A stretch of 45,833 nucleotides of DNA from Chthoniobacter sp. (lineage in GTDB: Bacteria > Verrucomicrobiota > Verrucomicrobiia > Chthoniobacterales > Chthoniobacteraceae), in assembly GCA_028293645.1 (NCBI GenBank), contig JAQGOK010000217.1:1-45833 (forward strand), read 5' to 3'. Positions within the stretch are counted from its first letter, which is position 1, and every line of letters begins with the position of its first letter. The translations under genes and the position numbers were made by a program. This document shows positions 1-8,256 of this stretch, piece by piece. The notes below the pieces were generated by a model that saw nothing but the letters and a program-made list of their open reading frames with translations, made no database searches and was not told the DNA's origin.

Positions 1-191
1 AAAAGGCCCAGAACCAGGACAAGGTGATGGTGACCCGCTCCAACCTCGACCTGTCGTTCTCGGTCCTGCAAGACCAAGTGGCCACCTACATCGACATGGA
101 AAAGACCCTGAGCAACATCAAAGACGCCTCGGGCGATGACCTGTTGGTTATCAAGAAAGCATCCGATGCACCTCCCCCCGCCCCTCAATGA
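1..191 (+). CDS. C-terminal end of a head gene product (possibly portal)
   Basis: Only the last 62 codons are present, read in the frame starting at base 3 and ending with TGA at 189-191. The fragment is mostly helical, with an acidic stretch (residues IDMEK, KDASGDD) and a Pro/Ala tail ending PPPAPQ. Third-position G/C bias is strong, so the frame is coding. It lies directly upstream of a Bbp19-like gene and the scaffold gene, where portal or a portal-adjacent head gene is expected. Because the window also ends in the large terminase gene, the missing sequence should hold terminase and most of this gene. I do not recognise the family from this fragment alone; the portal assignment is inferred from position. 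Confidence 0.5.
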   Translation, partial: KAQNQDKVMVTRSNLDLSFSVLQDQVATYIDMEKTLSNIKDASGDDLLVIKKASDAPPPAPQ

Positions 192-522
192 GCCGGGGCC
201 GCTCTTGGCCTATATCGAGAAGCTGAAGGCCGCCAAGCCCGACACGGCCAGTCTGGTGGTGCAGGCGGTGCGCCGCGCGCTGAACACGCCGGATGGTGCT
301 ATCCTGTTGGATTTGCTGGAAAAATCCATCCTTTACAACCTCACGCCCGTCTCTGAGGACGTTCGTGCATTGGCCGCGCGCAACGCCCAATCGTTTATTG
401 CCTCCGACCTCAAGAGGATTTTGGGCAATGAATCTGACAAACTTCTGGAACGGCAAGATGACCCGCCAAGTCGCAGAGCCGGGTTCGGGCGGCACCGCGC
501 CGGAACCGACCCCCTCGGCTGA
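166..522 (+). CDS. Bbp19-like small phage head-region protein
   Basis: This small protein of about 118 residues is encoded between the putative portal and the scaffold gene. The central part (TPDGAILLDLLEKS, then ARNAQSFIASDLKRIL) has the pattern I associate with the Bbp19 family of Bordetella phage BPP-1-like podoviruses: a TxxG-x-LLxDL block followed by a conserved helix. Its exact role in that family is not known to me. I chose ATG 166, which overlaps the end of the upstream gene, over the in-frame ATG at 136 that lies deeper inside that gene. Its 3' end overlaps the scaffold start by 95 bases in another frame. The last 20 or so residues (Arg/Gly/Pro-rich) look like read-through of scaffold coding DNA, so the functional part is probably the first 95 residues. 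Confidence 0.6.
   Translation: MHLPPPLNEPGPLLAYIEKLKAAKPDTASLVVQAVRRALNTPDGAILLDLLEKSILYNLTPVSEDVRALAARNAQSFIASDLKRILGNESDKLLERQDDPPSRRAGFGRHRAGTDPLG
365..399 (+). promoter_or_regulatory. Putative late promoter copy 1 (upstream of scaffold)
   Basis: GTGCATTGGC occurs here (365-374), identical to copies at 3224, 8216 and 19829. With TTGGCC as the -35-like core, 18 bases separate it from TTTATT (394-399). The predicted start would lie about 22 bases before the scaffold ATG at 428, with a purine-rich AGAGGA between them. This copy is inside the coding sequence of the upstream gene, so its agreement with the motif could be coincidental. Confidence 0.35.
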
Positions 523-1126
523 CCTGTCGTTCATTCCTCCCGATTACGTGGTGGATGGCAAGCCTGACCTGACGAGGTTCACCGAACACTATCAGGGGCT
601 TGTGGCGGCCGACGCCCAGTACCGTGAGCGCGCGGCGCTTGTTCCCGAAGATGCCGCCTACGAAATGACCCTGCCCGAAGATTTGAAGTTCGACGGGCTG
701 GACCTGCCGGAAGATTTCAAGGTGGACCTGTCCCTTGATGACCCGCTCTACCAGCCCATTGCCGCGGACCTCAAGGCGTTCCTGAAAGACGTGGGCGCCC
801 CCAAGGAAGCAGGCAAGACCGTCGCCGGCCTGATTGCCCGCTACGAGGCGGCCAAGACCTCCAAAGTCATCACCGCGCTGAAAGAGGATGCCAAGACGCT
901 TGGCACCCCGGCACAAGCCCGTGCCCGCGCCGAAACCGTTGCCCGTGCCCTGTCGAACCGCCTGCCTGCTGAACAGGCCAAGGCGCTCCAGGGCATGACC
1001 ACGAGCGCCAAGGCTCTACAGGCGCTTGAAGCCCTTCTCGGTCCCACAGCCGCGATGAAACCTCCCGTGCCGGTGCCGACTGTGCGGGACGACCTGAACG
1101 ACTTTTACGGCACCGCGAAACGATAA
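428..1126 (+). CDS. Capsid scaffolding / assembly protein
   Basis: This 232-residue protein is predicted to guide procapsid assembly. The start at ATG 428 gives the N-terminus MNLTNFWNGK, and an early FW-x-GK is common in podovirus scaffolds. A Pro/Ser/Ala-rich segment follows, then an acidic region (LPEDLKFDGLDLPEDFKVDL), then a long Ala/Lys/Glu/Arg-rich helical half with coiled-coil character. The C-terminus is short and basic (FYGTAKR), as in scaffolds that bind capsid through a basic end. It sits immediately before the major capsid gene, the classic position. The frame is open upstream to 293, but that extra part overlaps the Bbp19-like gene and is unlikely to be translated. Confidence 0.8.
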   Translation: MNLTNFWNGKMTRQVAEPGSGGTAPEPTPSADLSFIPPDYVVDGKPDLTRFTEHYQGLVAADAQYRERAALVPEDAAYEMTLPEDLKFDGLDLPEDFKVDLSLDDPLYQPIAADLKAFLKDVGAPKEAGKTVAGLIARYEAAKTSKVITALKEDAKTLGTPAQARARAETVARALSNRLPAEQAKALQGMTTSAKALQALEALLGPTAAMKPPVPVPTVRDDLNDFYGTAKR

Positions 1127-1145
1127 AACCTAACGGAGGTCAGCA

Positions 1146-2174
1146 ATGACAGTTCTTACGCAATCTACGTTGTCCATGCTCGAGCTCTACAAGGGTTTGG
1201 ACGCGCACGGCCGCTACATCGACGTTATCGAGACGATGAACAACACGTCCCAGAACATCATGGATGACTGGGTGTGGATGCAGTGCAACGGCCGCACCAA
1301 GCACACCCGGTCCATCCGCACCGGCCTGCCGACCGTGGCATGGACCTCGCTCTACGAGGGCATTCCGCAGTCCAAGAGCCAGAAGCAGGCCGTGGATGAC
1401 ACCACCGGCATGGTCGAGGCGCTGTCCTCGGTCGATACCCGCCTGCTCAAGCTGTACGCGGGCGAGTCCACCGCCATCCGCTCGGCAGAAGGCCGCGCCT
1501 TCGTGGAAGCCATGGCGCAGGAACTGGTCACTGCCCTGTTCTACTACGACCCCGCCACCAACGCCAAATACCCCAAGGGCCTGGGCGCTCGCTTCAACGT
1601 CAAGTCAACCTCGGGCGCCGGCAACCAGATCGTTGACGCAGGCGGCGTGGGCTCTGACAACACCTCCATCTGGTTTGTCGAGTGGGGCTATGACGGCCTG
1701 TCGGTCATCTACCCGGAAGGCACCGTTGGCGGCATTCAGCGCGAGAACAAGGGCCAGCAGCGCGTGGTCGATGGCAACGGCAACCCGTACTACGTCGAGG
1801 AAGAATACATCGGCTGCAACGTCGGCTTCTCCCTGGGCGACTGGCAGCGCGTGGTTCGCATCGCCAACATCGACGTGTCGGACATGCAGGCCGGCTCGGT
1901 GAAACTCTACAACTACATGCGCCAAGCATACTGGAAGTTGAAGTCGCGCCGCACGAACTCGGTCATGGACCAAACTTCCCCCGGCCGCGTGGCTATCTAC
2001 GCCAACCGCGACGTGCTGCAAGCCTTGGACGCCCTGTCCACCAACTCGGGCAGCACGGACAGCTTCATCCGTCTGAACGTGGGCGAGATTCAAGGCCAAG
2101 AGGTGATGATGTATCGCGGGATGCCTCTGCGCGAGACTGACGCTATCCTTTCGACCGAAACTCGTGTGGTCTAA
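1146..2174 (+). CDS. Major capsid protein
   Basis: The 342-residue product is the main building block of the icosahedral head. It fits the BPP-1-like podovirus major capsid family: about 340 residues, an N-terminal SMLELYKGLDAHGRYIDVI block, a middle FYYDPATNAKYPKGLGARFN block, and a C-terminal region on peptide loops and metal-free beta structure. A good Shine-Dalgarno sequence (GGAGG) lies 8 bases before ATG 1146. It follows the scaffold gene and precedes the cement protein gene, the standard head-gene order. It has no visible protease site or HK97-type prodomain; the scaffold is a separate protein. Confidence 0.9.
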   Translation: MTVLTQSTLSMLELYKGLDAHGRYIDVIETMNNTSQNIMDDWVWMQCNGRTKHTRSIRTGLPTVAWTSLYEGIPQSKSQKQAVDDTTGMVEALSSVDTRLLKLYAGESTAIRSAEGRAFVEAMAQELVTALFYYDPATNAKYPKGLGARFNVKSTSGAGNQIVDAGGVGSDNTSIWFVEWGYDGLSVIYPEGTVGGIQRENKGQQRVVDGNGNPYYVEEEYIGCNVGFSLGDWQRVVRIANIDVSDMQAGSVKLYNYMRQAYWKLKSRRTNSVMDQTSPGRVAIYANRDVLQALDALSTNSGSTDSFIRLNVGEIQGQEVMMYRGMPLRETDAILSTETRVV

Positions 2175-2187
2175 GGAGGGCCATGAC

Positions 2188-2622
2188 ATGATTTTAAACC
2201 AAAACCAAATCCTCTCCAGTTCCCAGGCCATCACGGCAACGGCTATTTCGCAGAACGTCATCAACTGGGGCCTGACCGGCGTCATGTACGGCGATGCGAC
2301 CAACACCCTGCGCGACCTTGGCGCGGGCGGCGAAGTGCCGTGTCTGGTTCAGGTGGTGGAAACCTTCGCTGGCCTGACCACGCTGACCATCACCTTGGAA
2401 ACGGCAGACGATGCCGCCCTGACGACCAACGCTGTTGTGCTGGCATCCAGCGCCGCAATCCCGGTCGCATCGCTCAAGGCCGGCTACAAGCCGGGCGGTC
2501 TGCGCTTCATGCCTTCTGGCACGATGAAGCAATACTACGGCCTCCGGTATACGGTCGGGGGCACAAACGCAACGGCGGGCAAAATCACTGCCGCCATCGC
2601 TGTGGAGGTTCAATCAGCATGA
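2188..2622 (+). CDS. Bbp16-like capsid cement protein
   Basis: This 144-residue beta-rich protein is predicted to trimerise on the outside of the capsid and stabilise it. The blocks SSSQAITATAISQNVI, VVETFAGLTTLTITLETAD, IPVASLKAGYKPG and YYGLRYTVGGT match the pattern I recall for the Bbp16 capsid cement family of BPP-1-like podoviruses. ATG 2188 has AAGGAGGG just upstream; the longer in-frame start at 2164 overlaps the capsid gene and lacks a ribosome site. It lies 13 bases after the capsid stop. The stop overlaps the next start (ATGA), implying coupled translation. Confidence 0.85.
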   Translation: MILNQNQILSSSQAITATAISQNVINWGLTGVMYGDATNTLRDLGAGGEVPCLVQVVETFAGLTTLTITLETADDAALTTNAVVLASSAAIPVASLKAGYKPGGLRFMPSGTMKQYYGLRYTVGGTNATAGKITAAIAVEVQSA

Positions 2623-3164
2623 GCGATATTGAAAAGAAGGCAGCGGAAAAGGAAGCGGCAGTTCAAAAGGCCGTTTCCCGCACCGCAGCGGAAGTCGAGG
2701 CAGCCCCTCAACGGGTGGCTGCGGACAAGGCCGTAGAGGCACAGGCCGCCGTTGGCCGGGCAGCCGTGGAACGTGTGGTTGCGGAAAAGGCGGCTGAGGA
2801 CAAGGCCGCCATCGCGCGTGCCACGGCTGAGGACGTGAAGGTTGGGGTGGAAACCCTGCCGGTTGACCGCCAGTCCATCGAGGACCGGGCCCACGACCAA
2901 GTGCCGCAACTGCCGACGCCCAACGTGGCCGACACGCTGCCGGCCCTGAACCGCCCGCGCATTGCGACCCCGCTGGATGGCGGTGACGAGGATGCGGCCA
3001 CGATGACCGTTGTGACCATCGCCCCCGGTGCTGGTGTTGACGGCCTGATTGCGGTCGGCTCGCGGATTGACGTGAAGCCCTCGCTGTTCTCGGCGGTCTG
3101 GATGCGTCCTGCCACCAACGGCGATGCACGCAAGCTGGAAGCGTGGCGCAAGAACAAGGTTTGA
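2619..3164 (+). CDS. Hypothetical head-region protein with charged helical N-terminus
   Basis: The 181-residue product begins with about 90 residues of Ala/Glu/Lys-rich sequence (repeated AAEKEAA, AVERVVAEKAAEDKAA blocks), which should form a long helix or coiled coil. A Pro-rich linker follows, then a compact C-terminal part (TMTVVTIAPGAGVDGLIAVG...FSAVWMRPATNGDARKLEAWR) that looks folded. It starts inside the cement protein stop (ATGA), so it belongs to the head operon. I do not recognise the family. The position suggests a minor capsid, decoration or head-stabilising protein. The frame is open upstream to 2340, but that part is a shadow of the cement gene. Confidence 0.65.
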   Translation: MSDIEKKAAEKEAAVQKAVSRTAAEVEAAPQRVAADKAVEAQAAVGRAAVERVVAEKAAEDKAAIARATAEDVKVGVETLPVDRQSIEDRAHDQVPQLPTPNVADTLPALNRPRIATPLDGGDEDAATMTVVTIAPGAGVDGLIAVGSRIDVKPSLFSAVWMRPATNGDARKLEAWRKNKV

Positions 3165-3192
3165 CGCCAGAGGTCATAAAGGCGTCCTAGAG

Positions 3193-3218
3193 GGGGGCGG
3201 GGGAAACCTCGCCCCTTT
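3193..3218 (+). terminator. Possible weak terminator after head operon
   Basis: GGGGGCG (3193-3199) can pair with CGCCCCT (3210-3216) around a 10-base loop, followed by only three T residues. It lies between the end of the head operon and a putative promoter, a sensible place to stop transcription. The short T-run makes it a weak intrinsic terminator. Confidence 0.35.
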
Positions 3219-3223
3219 CGCAT

Positions 3224-3258
3224 GTGCATTGGCCCCCGATGGGCTGCACTCGCATAGT
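3224..3258 (+). promoter_or_regulatory. Putative late promoter copy 2
   Basis: GTGCATTGGC (3224-3233) is followed, 18 bases after TTGGCC, by CATAGT (3253-3258), the best -10-like hexamer of the set. It lies in a true intergenic gap between 3164 and 3288. The predicted start is near 3265, leaving a 5' leader of about 23 bases with GAGGGA before ATG 3288. The recurrence of the element upstream of separate late genes argues for function. Confidence 0.55.
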
Positions 3259-3287
3259 CCGCGTCACCTGTAGAAACGAGGGACGCC

Positions 3288-3590
3288 ATGGCTTTTGCCT
3301 ACATCACAGAATACCGGCGCCAGCCCCTTGATGGGGTGGAGCGTCTTATCCCGGCCGGGCTCGAACCGTCGCTTACGGTGCAGAAACTCGCCATCGGCGC
3401 AGGGTCGGTGCAGTCGGCGGCGTTCCAGGCCAACACCACATTCGTCTGCATCAACGTGGACGCGCCCTGCTCGGTGGCCTTCGGGGCAAACCCAACGGCG
3501 ACAGCGGCCATGACCCGCATCCCATTGGACGGCACGCAATTCTTCGGCGTCATCCCTGGCGATAAGGTCGCCGTCATCACCAACACTTGA
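3288..3590 (+). CDS. Small beta-rich virion-region protein, unknown
   Basis: This 100-residue protein has no recognised family. It looks like a small beta-sandwich: alternating hydrophobic/polar strands, a central TTFVCINVDAPCSVAFGANPTA segment with two cysteines, and an end GVIPGDKVAVITNT. A Shine-Dalgarno-like GAGGGA lies before ATG 3288. It is the first gene after putative promoter copy 2 and precedes the coiled-coil and tailspike genes, so a structural role (head fibre or spike base) is likely but inferred. Confidence 0.65.
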   Translation: MAFAYITEYRRQPLDGVERLIPAGLEPSLTVQKLAIGAGSVQSAAFQANTTFVCINVDAPCSVAFGANPTATAAMTRIPLDGTQFFGVIPGDKVAVITNT

Positions 3591-3597
3591 GGCAGCC

Positions 3598-4101
3598 ATG
3601 AATCGCCCCCCCATGAACACCATCCGCGCCGCCTCCGACATGCTGGAACTGGTGCGCCTTCTGTCCACCCAGGAAGGGTTGAAGGAGGCTCTTGCCAGTT
3701 TGGAGGACGCCACCAAGGCGCAGGACGCGCGCGAGGCCGACCTGCAAACGCGCGAGAACGCCATTGCGGAAGCCCGCGCGGCGGCTGAGGACGCAAAGTA
3801 CAAGGCCGACAACGCGACTGCCGCATACAAGGGGTGGGAAACGAGGGCGCGTGCTGCTGAGGCCGCTGCCAACGAGGCCCAAAAGCAGGTGTCCATTCAG
3901 ATGGCAGAGGCCGATGCCAAGTTGGAGGATATGGCGAAATTCGAGAAGGAATTGAAGGCGCGGGCGGCCAAGCTGGATGCCCTGGCCGCCGATCTGGATG
4001 CCATGTCGGAAGAAATGGACGGCCGCGAGGCAGAGTTGAAGGCCAGAATTGCTGCACTGGACGCTCGCGAAAAGGCCATCCGCTCGGCCATTGGTGCCTA
4101 A
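3598..4101 (+). CDS. Coiled-coil protein upstream of tailspike
   Basis: The 167-residue product is almost entirely heptad-like: long runs of Ala, Glu, Lys, Asp and Arg from residue 25 to the end, with repeated ALxxREKAI/LQTRENAI motifs. No signal peptide or membrane segment is visible. It lies 7 bases after the preceding gene and abuts the tailspike GTG start. A fibrous stalk, spike adaptor or assembly chaperone is plausible. I cannot assign a family, since coiled-coil composition alone is not specific. Confidence 0.7.
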   Translation: MNRPPMNTIRAASDMLELVRLLSTQEGLKEALASLEDATKAQDAREADLQTRENAIAEARAAAEDAKYKADNATAAYKGWETRARAAEAAANEAQKQVSIQMAEADAKLEDMAKFEKELKARAAKLDALAADLDAMSEEMDGREAELKARIAALDAREKAIRSAIGA

Positions 4102-6813
4102 GTGGCGGTCAAGCACACATACCAGTCCCCGACCGCCAACGACCCGACGAAAGAGATTTCCTCTACGCGGTGGAACGAGGCGCATACGATTGACGCCGGC
4201 ACGGTGACGCTGGCGATGCAGGCCGACATGGCGACGGCTTCTGTGGTCTACCGCAAGACGACGGGCAGCGGGGCGCCAGAGGTCCAGACCCTTGCCACGC
4301 TCAAGGCCGACCTCGGGCTGACTGGCTCTAATAGCGGTGATGAGACGGCGGCTGGCGTTCTGGCCAAGCTGCTTACGGTGGACGGGGCGGGGTCCGGTCT
4401 GGACGCGGATCTGCTGGATGGCCTGTCATCGGCAGCCTTCGCCACTGCCGCGCAGGGGGCGCTTGCCGCCTCGGCATCGCAACCGGGGCATACGCACGCA
4501 CAGACAGACGTGACCGGGCTGGTGACGGCCCTTTCTGGCAAGCAGCCCCTTGCCACAGTGTTGACCAACACAACTGCCAGTTACACCACGGCGGAACAGA
4601 CGAAACTGGCGGGTGTTGCCACCGGAGCGACAGCCAACTCTGCTGACGCGACCCTGCTGGCCCGTGCGAACCATACCGGCACGCAGGCTGCCACGACTGT
4701 CCTGCCATCGGGCGGCGGCACGCTGCAAGATTACGTCGGCTTTTCCACCCGCGCGGCGTTTGTCACATGGGCCAGCGGCAAGACGCCATCTGTGGGGACG
4801 CGGCTTAGCGCAGGTGGCTATGCCTACCGTTACACGGGGTCTGGAACGGCTATCAGCGACTTGGCCGGATGGGTGCCCTTCGGCACGCCTACTGTCATGC
4901 ACTTCGGCGCTGCGGCGGATAACGTCACGGACGATGCCGTTGCGTTCAACGCACTGGCAGCCTACCTGACCGCCTCCGCGTCTGCCTTGGGGTCCATCCC
5001 TGCCGGAAGCTATCGGCTCGCTTCTTCGGTCACGCTGACCACTGGTGGTTCTGTGTCGGTCAACTGGGCGCTCTATGGTGAAGGCAAGCGGGTCACCAAG
5101 ATTTACGTGGACTTCGCTGGCGCTGGCTTGGGCGTTTTCAACCTTGACGCCACAACCAGCACCGGCCCCGCCTTCGGGAATTTCAGCGTACATGCTCACT
5201 CGAACCGGGCAAGCACCGACATTCTGCCCACTGTCATTAAAGCCGCCAAGATCGGCAACGCCTTCATAACCAAAATCCACATGCCAAGTGTCTACTATCG
5301 CGGCAAGTTGCTGCAATGTGGCGCCCTGGCAAATGTGCGTTTTGAAGGTATCGAGAGTTTCAATGCCGGGTATTCGTTCGCCTACAAGGACACCGGCGCT
5401 GCGCTTTTCAGCAACGTCGGCGCGGCCCTGACCTCTGACACTGCCATCTTCTCGGCGGGTGACGTGGGCAAAGTGTTCAACTTCTCGCCCTCTGGGTATG
5501 TGTCAGGGTCAGGGGCGACAGGCAGTTCCACCTATGCTCAGGCGGTCATCTCTGCTTACATAGACTCCACGCACGTCACGCTTGCGACCGTGCCATCGGT
5601 GGACGTAACCGGCTGCGCGGGCATGTTTGAGGCGGCGCGGGTCAGCGGCTCCAGCGGCGGGACCAACTTGCAGGCAAATGCGGCTTGCTTTCGCACCGAC
5701 CACGTTGGCGCGCAGATTTGGGTTTCTTCGCCCAGCAGCACGGACAGAATGCAGGTCGTGACCATCACGGCCTTTGTCGATGCCAGCAACGTCACCATCA
5801 GTCCCGCCTTGACGGCCACTGTCACGGCACAGGAGTTTTGTGCCCCGGTGATGGACATAGGGGACGGCACGGCTGGCAACGACGTTCAATTCGATGACGT
5901 ACATATCGAGTTGTTTGCCGGTGTGGCGCTCGGTCTTAACAACCACACGCTGATGCGCTTTGTGCGGTCCAAAATACACGGAAACTTCCCTGCCGATGCA
6001 AGCCGGATCACTTCGGCGCTTGGCTGGATTTTCAACGGCGGCGGCGCATGGGACGGCGGTTCCATTGCCGACAGCGTTGTTCGTGGCGAGGCCGCATGGA
6101 GGTTCTTCAACCAGCGGGCGCAGAACTTCGTATTTGCCGACTACTACGGCACCTATAACGAAAATGTGCCCGTCTGGAAACTGGGGGTCATCGGCGGCGG
6201 CACGGCCCCCTACACGTTCGGCGGGGTTGTGGTCAATGGGGCCAACCTGCGGACCTATTTTGCCCCGGTTCTGGCGAACCTGTTCTCCGACGCGAACGCC
6301 ACGCAGCGGTTCCAATTTACCGGGTTCCTGCTAAATCAGACCGCACTTGCTACCTCTGTCTCACAAGCTGCATTTGGCTGGGGGAATACCGGGTCTGGAA
6401 CCAATATCGGAGATTGGGACACCACTACGACTGCCAGCGGAGTTTACAACTTCTCTGTTGCCACCACAGGCACACGTCCCACCATGTATGCGTCCAGCGA
6501 TTTCGGCACGGTCGAAGTCCGCAGGTACAGTTCGGTCCATTTCGTGCAGACCGCAATCCGCCAAGGCGCGGCCATTACCCCCCTCATGGTATGGCGCACC
6601 TACAGTAACGGCACATGGTCAACATGGCGGCAAGTCGTCGATGATGTGACGGGCGCCGCTTTCACAAGCACACTAAAAGGTCTGGTTCCCGCCTCCGGGG
6701 GCGGCACGACAAACTTCCTGCGGGCGGATGGCACCTTTGCTGCCCCACCTTCATCCGGCACCACGTCGAGCGGGAAAGCCTACGCAAGGCAACAAGGGCT
6801 AGGAGCAATCTAA
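4102..6813 (+). CDS. Tailspike with right-handed beta-helix domain
   Basis: The 903-residue receptor-binding protein starts with GTG directly after the previous stop. The N-terminus (MAVKHTYQSPTANDP...ISSTRWNEAHT) is a common phage fibre start. Residues 60-200 contain stalk-like repeats (DLLDGLSSAAFATA, GHTHAQTDVTGL). A pectate-lyase-like motif, HFGAAADNVTDDAVAFNAL, appears near residue 270 and opens a beta-helix of about 350 residues. The C-terminus carries the fibre-end motif GLVPASGGGTTNFLRADGTF. Such spikes usually bind and often cleave surface polysaccharide; a catalytic pair cannot be named from the sequence alone. It precedes two more small adhesin-type genes. Confidence 0.85.
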   Translation: MAVKHTYQSPTANDPTKEISSTRWNEAHTIDAGTVTLAMQADMATASVVYRKTTGSGAPEVQTLATLKADLGLTGSNSGDETAAGVLAKLLTVDGAGSGLDADLLDGLSSAAFATAAQGALAASASQPGHTHAQTDVTGLVTALSGKQPLATVLTNTTASYTTAEQTKLAGVATGATANSADATLLARANHTGTQAATTVLPSGGGTLQDYVGFSTRAAFVTWASGKTPSVGTRLSAGGYAYRYTGSGTAISDLAGWVPFGTPTVMHFGAAADNVTDDAVAFNALAAYLTASASALGSIPAGSYRLASSVTLTTGGSVSVNWALYGEGKRVTKIYVDFAGAGLGVFNLDATTSTGPAFGNFSVHAHSNRASTDILPTVIKAAKIGNAFITKIHMPSVYYRGKLLQCGALANVRFEGIESFNAGYSFAYKDTGAALFSNVGAALTSDTAIFSAGDVGKVFNFSPSGYVSGSGATGSSTYAQAVISAYIDSTHVTLATVPSVDVTGCAGMFEAARVSGSSGGTNLQANAACFRTDHVGAQIWVSSPSSTDRMQVVTITAFVDASNVTISPALTATVTAQEFCAPVMDIGDGTAGNDVQFDDVHIELFAGVALGLNNHTLMRFVRSKIHGNFPADASRITSALGWIFNGGGAWDGGSIADSVVRGEAAWRFFNQRAQNFVFADYYGTYNENVPVWKLGVIGGGTAPYTFGGVVVNGANLRTYFAPVLANLFSDANATQRFQFTGFLLNQTALATSVSQAAFGWGNTGSGTNIGDWDTTTTASGVYNFSVATTGTRPTMYASSDFGTVEVRRYSSVHFVQTAIRQGAAITPLMVWRTYSNGTWSTWRQVVDDVTGAAFTSTLKGLVPASGGGTTNFLRADGTFAAPPSSGTTSSGKAYARQQGLGAI

Positions 6814-7224
6814 ATGGTAGCCAACATTGACCCGATTTTCGGCAAGACCATCCAGAACAGTTGGCAAACGATGACCACGGCTGACACGTCGCTGACCGCT
6901 CCAAGCACGGCAGGGGCACTTGTCGCGACCGCTGGCGCCGATGGGGCGATGGTGTTCCGTCTGTTCGCCAAGCCGCTGGGGACGAACATCCAGACCGTCA
7001 TCCGGGTCTTTGTCAACAATGGTTCGACGGTGGCGACGGCGGCAAACAACTCCCTGCTGCGGGAGTGGACCATCCCGGCATCCACGGCAGCGGCAAACTC
7101 GGCGCTGTTGGATTACGAAATCCCGCTGAACCTCAAGCTGAAGGCCACGTACCGGATTTATGTCTCGGTCGGCACGACGATTGCGGCGGGCTTGGCCGTT
7201 ACCGCAGAATGGGCGGATTACTAA
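6814..7224 (+). CDS. Small virion-associated beta protein
   Basis: This 136-residue protein has a Thr/Ala-rich N-terminus and a beta-rich core (FRLFAKPLGTNIQTVIRVFVNNGS, LREWTIPAST, YEIPLNLKLKATYRIYVSVGT). The pattern resembles small phage head- or tail-fibre-associated beta-sandwich proteins, but I cannot name the family with certainty. A ribosome site (AGGAG) lies just upstream within the tailspike tail codons. ATG 6814 abuts the tailspike stop, indicating co-translation. It may be a spike-associated or host-recognition accessory. Confidence 0.65.
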   Translation: MVANIDPIFGKTIQNSWQTMTTADTSLTAPSTAGALVATAGADGAMVFRLFAKPLGTNIQTVIRVFVNNGSTVATAANNSLLREWTIPASTAAANSALLDYEIPLNLKLKATYRIYVSVGTTIAAGLAVTAEWADY

Positions 7225-8076
7225 ATGAGCGTCCCCTTTGCGCTGCCAAGCGATTACGGCAACTCCAAGCTGGTCCTCGGCATGGGGGGTTGGGTTCCCC
7301 TGCTGATCCCCGAGGGAGCGAAGTGGCTGAACATCATCCTGAACGGGGCAGGCGGGAATGGCGGGGCAGGCTTTACCCGCGCTTCCGGTGTCGCGGGCGG
7401 CGGCGGGGGTGGCGGCGGATGCGGGGCCATGTCGACGCTCTTTCTGCCGAACTCGATATGGGTTCCGCAGGTCTTATATCTCTACCTGCCCTTTCCGGGG
7501 CAGACGGCCTATATTGCTCACAAGCCAGATAGATCAGGTATCGACAACTATTGGCTACTGACCGCCAACTCCGGGGGTAACGGTGGCGCAGGGACCGGGA
7601 CGGCAGCCGGTACAGCGGGTACTGCCGGTGGTGGTTCGGGCGCTACATCCACGACCTACCAGCGTCTAGGGGTGCCTACCTTTGCCAGCGGATCGGCAGG
7701 CGGGGCCGGTGGCACACAAACAGGTGCTGTTGGTGGTCAGGCCAGCGGTCTGACGGGCGGCTTTACCACAGCCGGTGCAGGAGGCGCTGGTGTCACGTCT
7801 ACGGGCTTTGCCGGTGGCGGCGTGATAACCGGGGGCATTATACCCGCCGGTACAATCGCGGCGGCAGGGCAAGCCGGACAGGACGGCTGGGAAAACCTTC
7901 GCAGCCCAATCCCCTACGCCATCGGGGGAGGTGGCGGCGGCTCTGCGGATGCGGCTGTTGGCGGCAAGGGGGGCAACGGCGCTCCGGGCTGCGGCGGTGG
8001 CGGCGGTGGTGCAGGCACGACGGGCGGCGCTGGCGGAACGGGCGGCAACGCTTTTGCAATGGTGGCTTGGGGGTAA
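7225..8076 (+). CDS. Glycine-rich adhesin-like tail protein
   Basis: The 283-residue product has an N-terminal domain (about 40 residues, LIPEGAKWLNIILNGAGG) that opens into glycine-rich segments: GGGGGGGG near residue 58, then GGNGGAGTGTAAGTAGTAGGGSG, and a final block of Gly runs. A non-Gly insert (LPNSIWVPQVLYLYLPFPGQTAYIAH) separates the runs. Regular Gly-rich strands forming polyglycine-II bundles are known in phage adhesins that cap fibres, such as T-even gp38, and in Gly-rich tail-tip proteins. The position between spike genes and a tail adaptor supports a receptor-recognition role. It has no signal peptide. Confidence 0.7.
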   Translation: MSVPFALPSDYGNSKLVLGMGGWVPLLIPEGAKWLNIILNGAGGNGGAGFTRASGVAGGGGGGGGCGAMSTLFLPNSIWVPQVLYLYLPFPGQTAYIAHKPDRSGIDNYWLLTANSGGNGGAGTGTAAGTAGTAGGGSGATSTTYQRLGVPTFASGSAGGAGGTQTGAVGGQASGLTGGFTTAGAGGAGVTSTGFAGGGVITGGIIPAGTIAAAGQAGQDGWENLRSPIPYAIGGGGGGSADAAVGGKGGNGAPGCGGGGGGAGTTGGAGGTGGNAFAMVAWG

Positions 8077-8082
8077 CTGGCG

Positions 8083-8214
8083 GTGTTTGACGAAGCCATC
8101 TTTGACCCGACGATATTCGACACGCCTTCGGTGACGCCCACACCATCCCCAGCCAAGGCTCAGAAGCAATTTGTCGTCGCTCCCAAGAAGATGGGCCGCA
8201 TGATGGGTAGCTGA
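8083..8214 (+). CDS. Small 43-residue protein, FDxxIFDP type
   Basis: GTG 8083 starts a 43-residue protein with N-terminus MFDEAIFDPTIFDT, a Ser/Pro/Thr-rich middle and a basic, Met-rich end (KKMGRMMGS). The repeated FDxxIFD motif is frequent in small phage ORFs next to fibre genes. Third-position G/C bias supports coding. It fits exactly between the Gly-rich protein stop and putative promoter copy 3. Function unknown; it may be a structural peptide or chaperone. Confidence 0.5.
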   Translation: MFDEAIFDPTIFDTPSVTPTPSPAKAQKQFVVAPKKMGRMMGS

Positions 8215-8215
8215 C

Positions 8216-8250
8216 GTGCATTGGCCGGATTGCTGCGAAACGGGCAGTGT
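8216..8250 (+). promoter_or_regulatory. Putative late promoter copy 3 (leaderless type)
   Basis: GTGCATTGGC (8216-8225) with CAGTGT (8245-8250) 18 bases after TTGGCC. Only 6 bases separate CAGTGT from ATG 8257, so transcription would start at or next to the A of the start codon. No Shine-Dalgarno sequence precedes ATG 8257, which agrees with a leaderless message. Copy 4 at 19829 has the same geometry. Confidence 0.55.
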
Positions 8251-8256
8251 CCGGGC

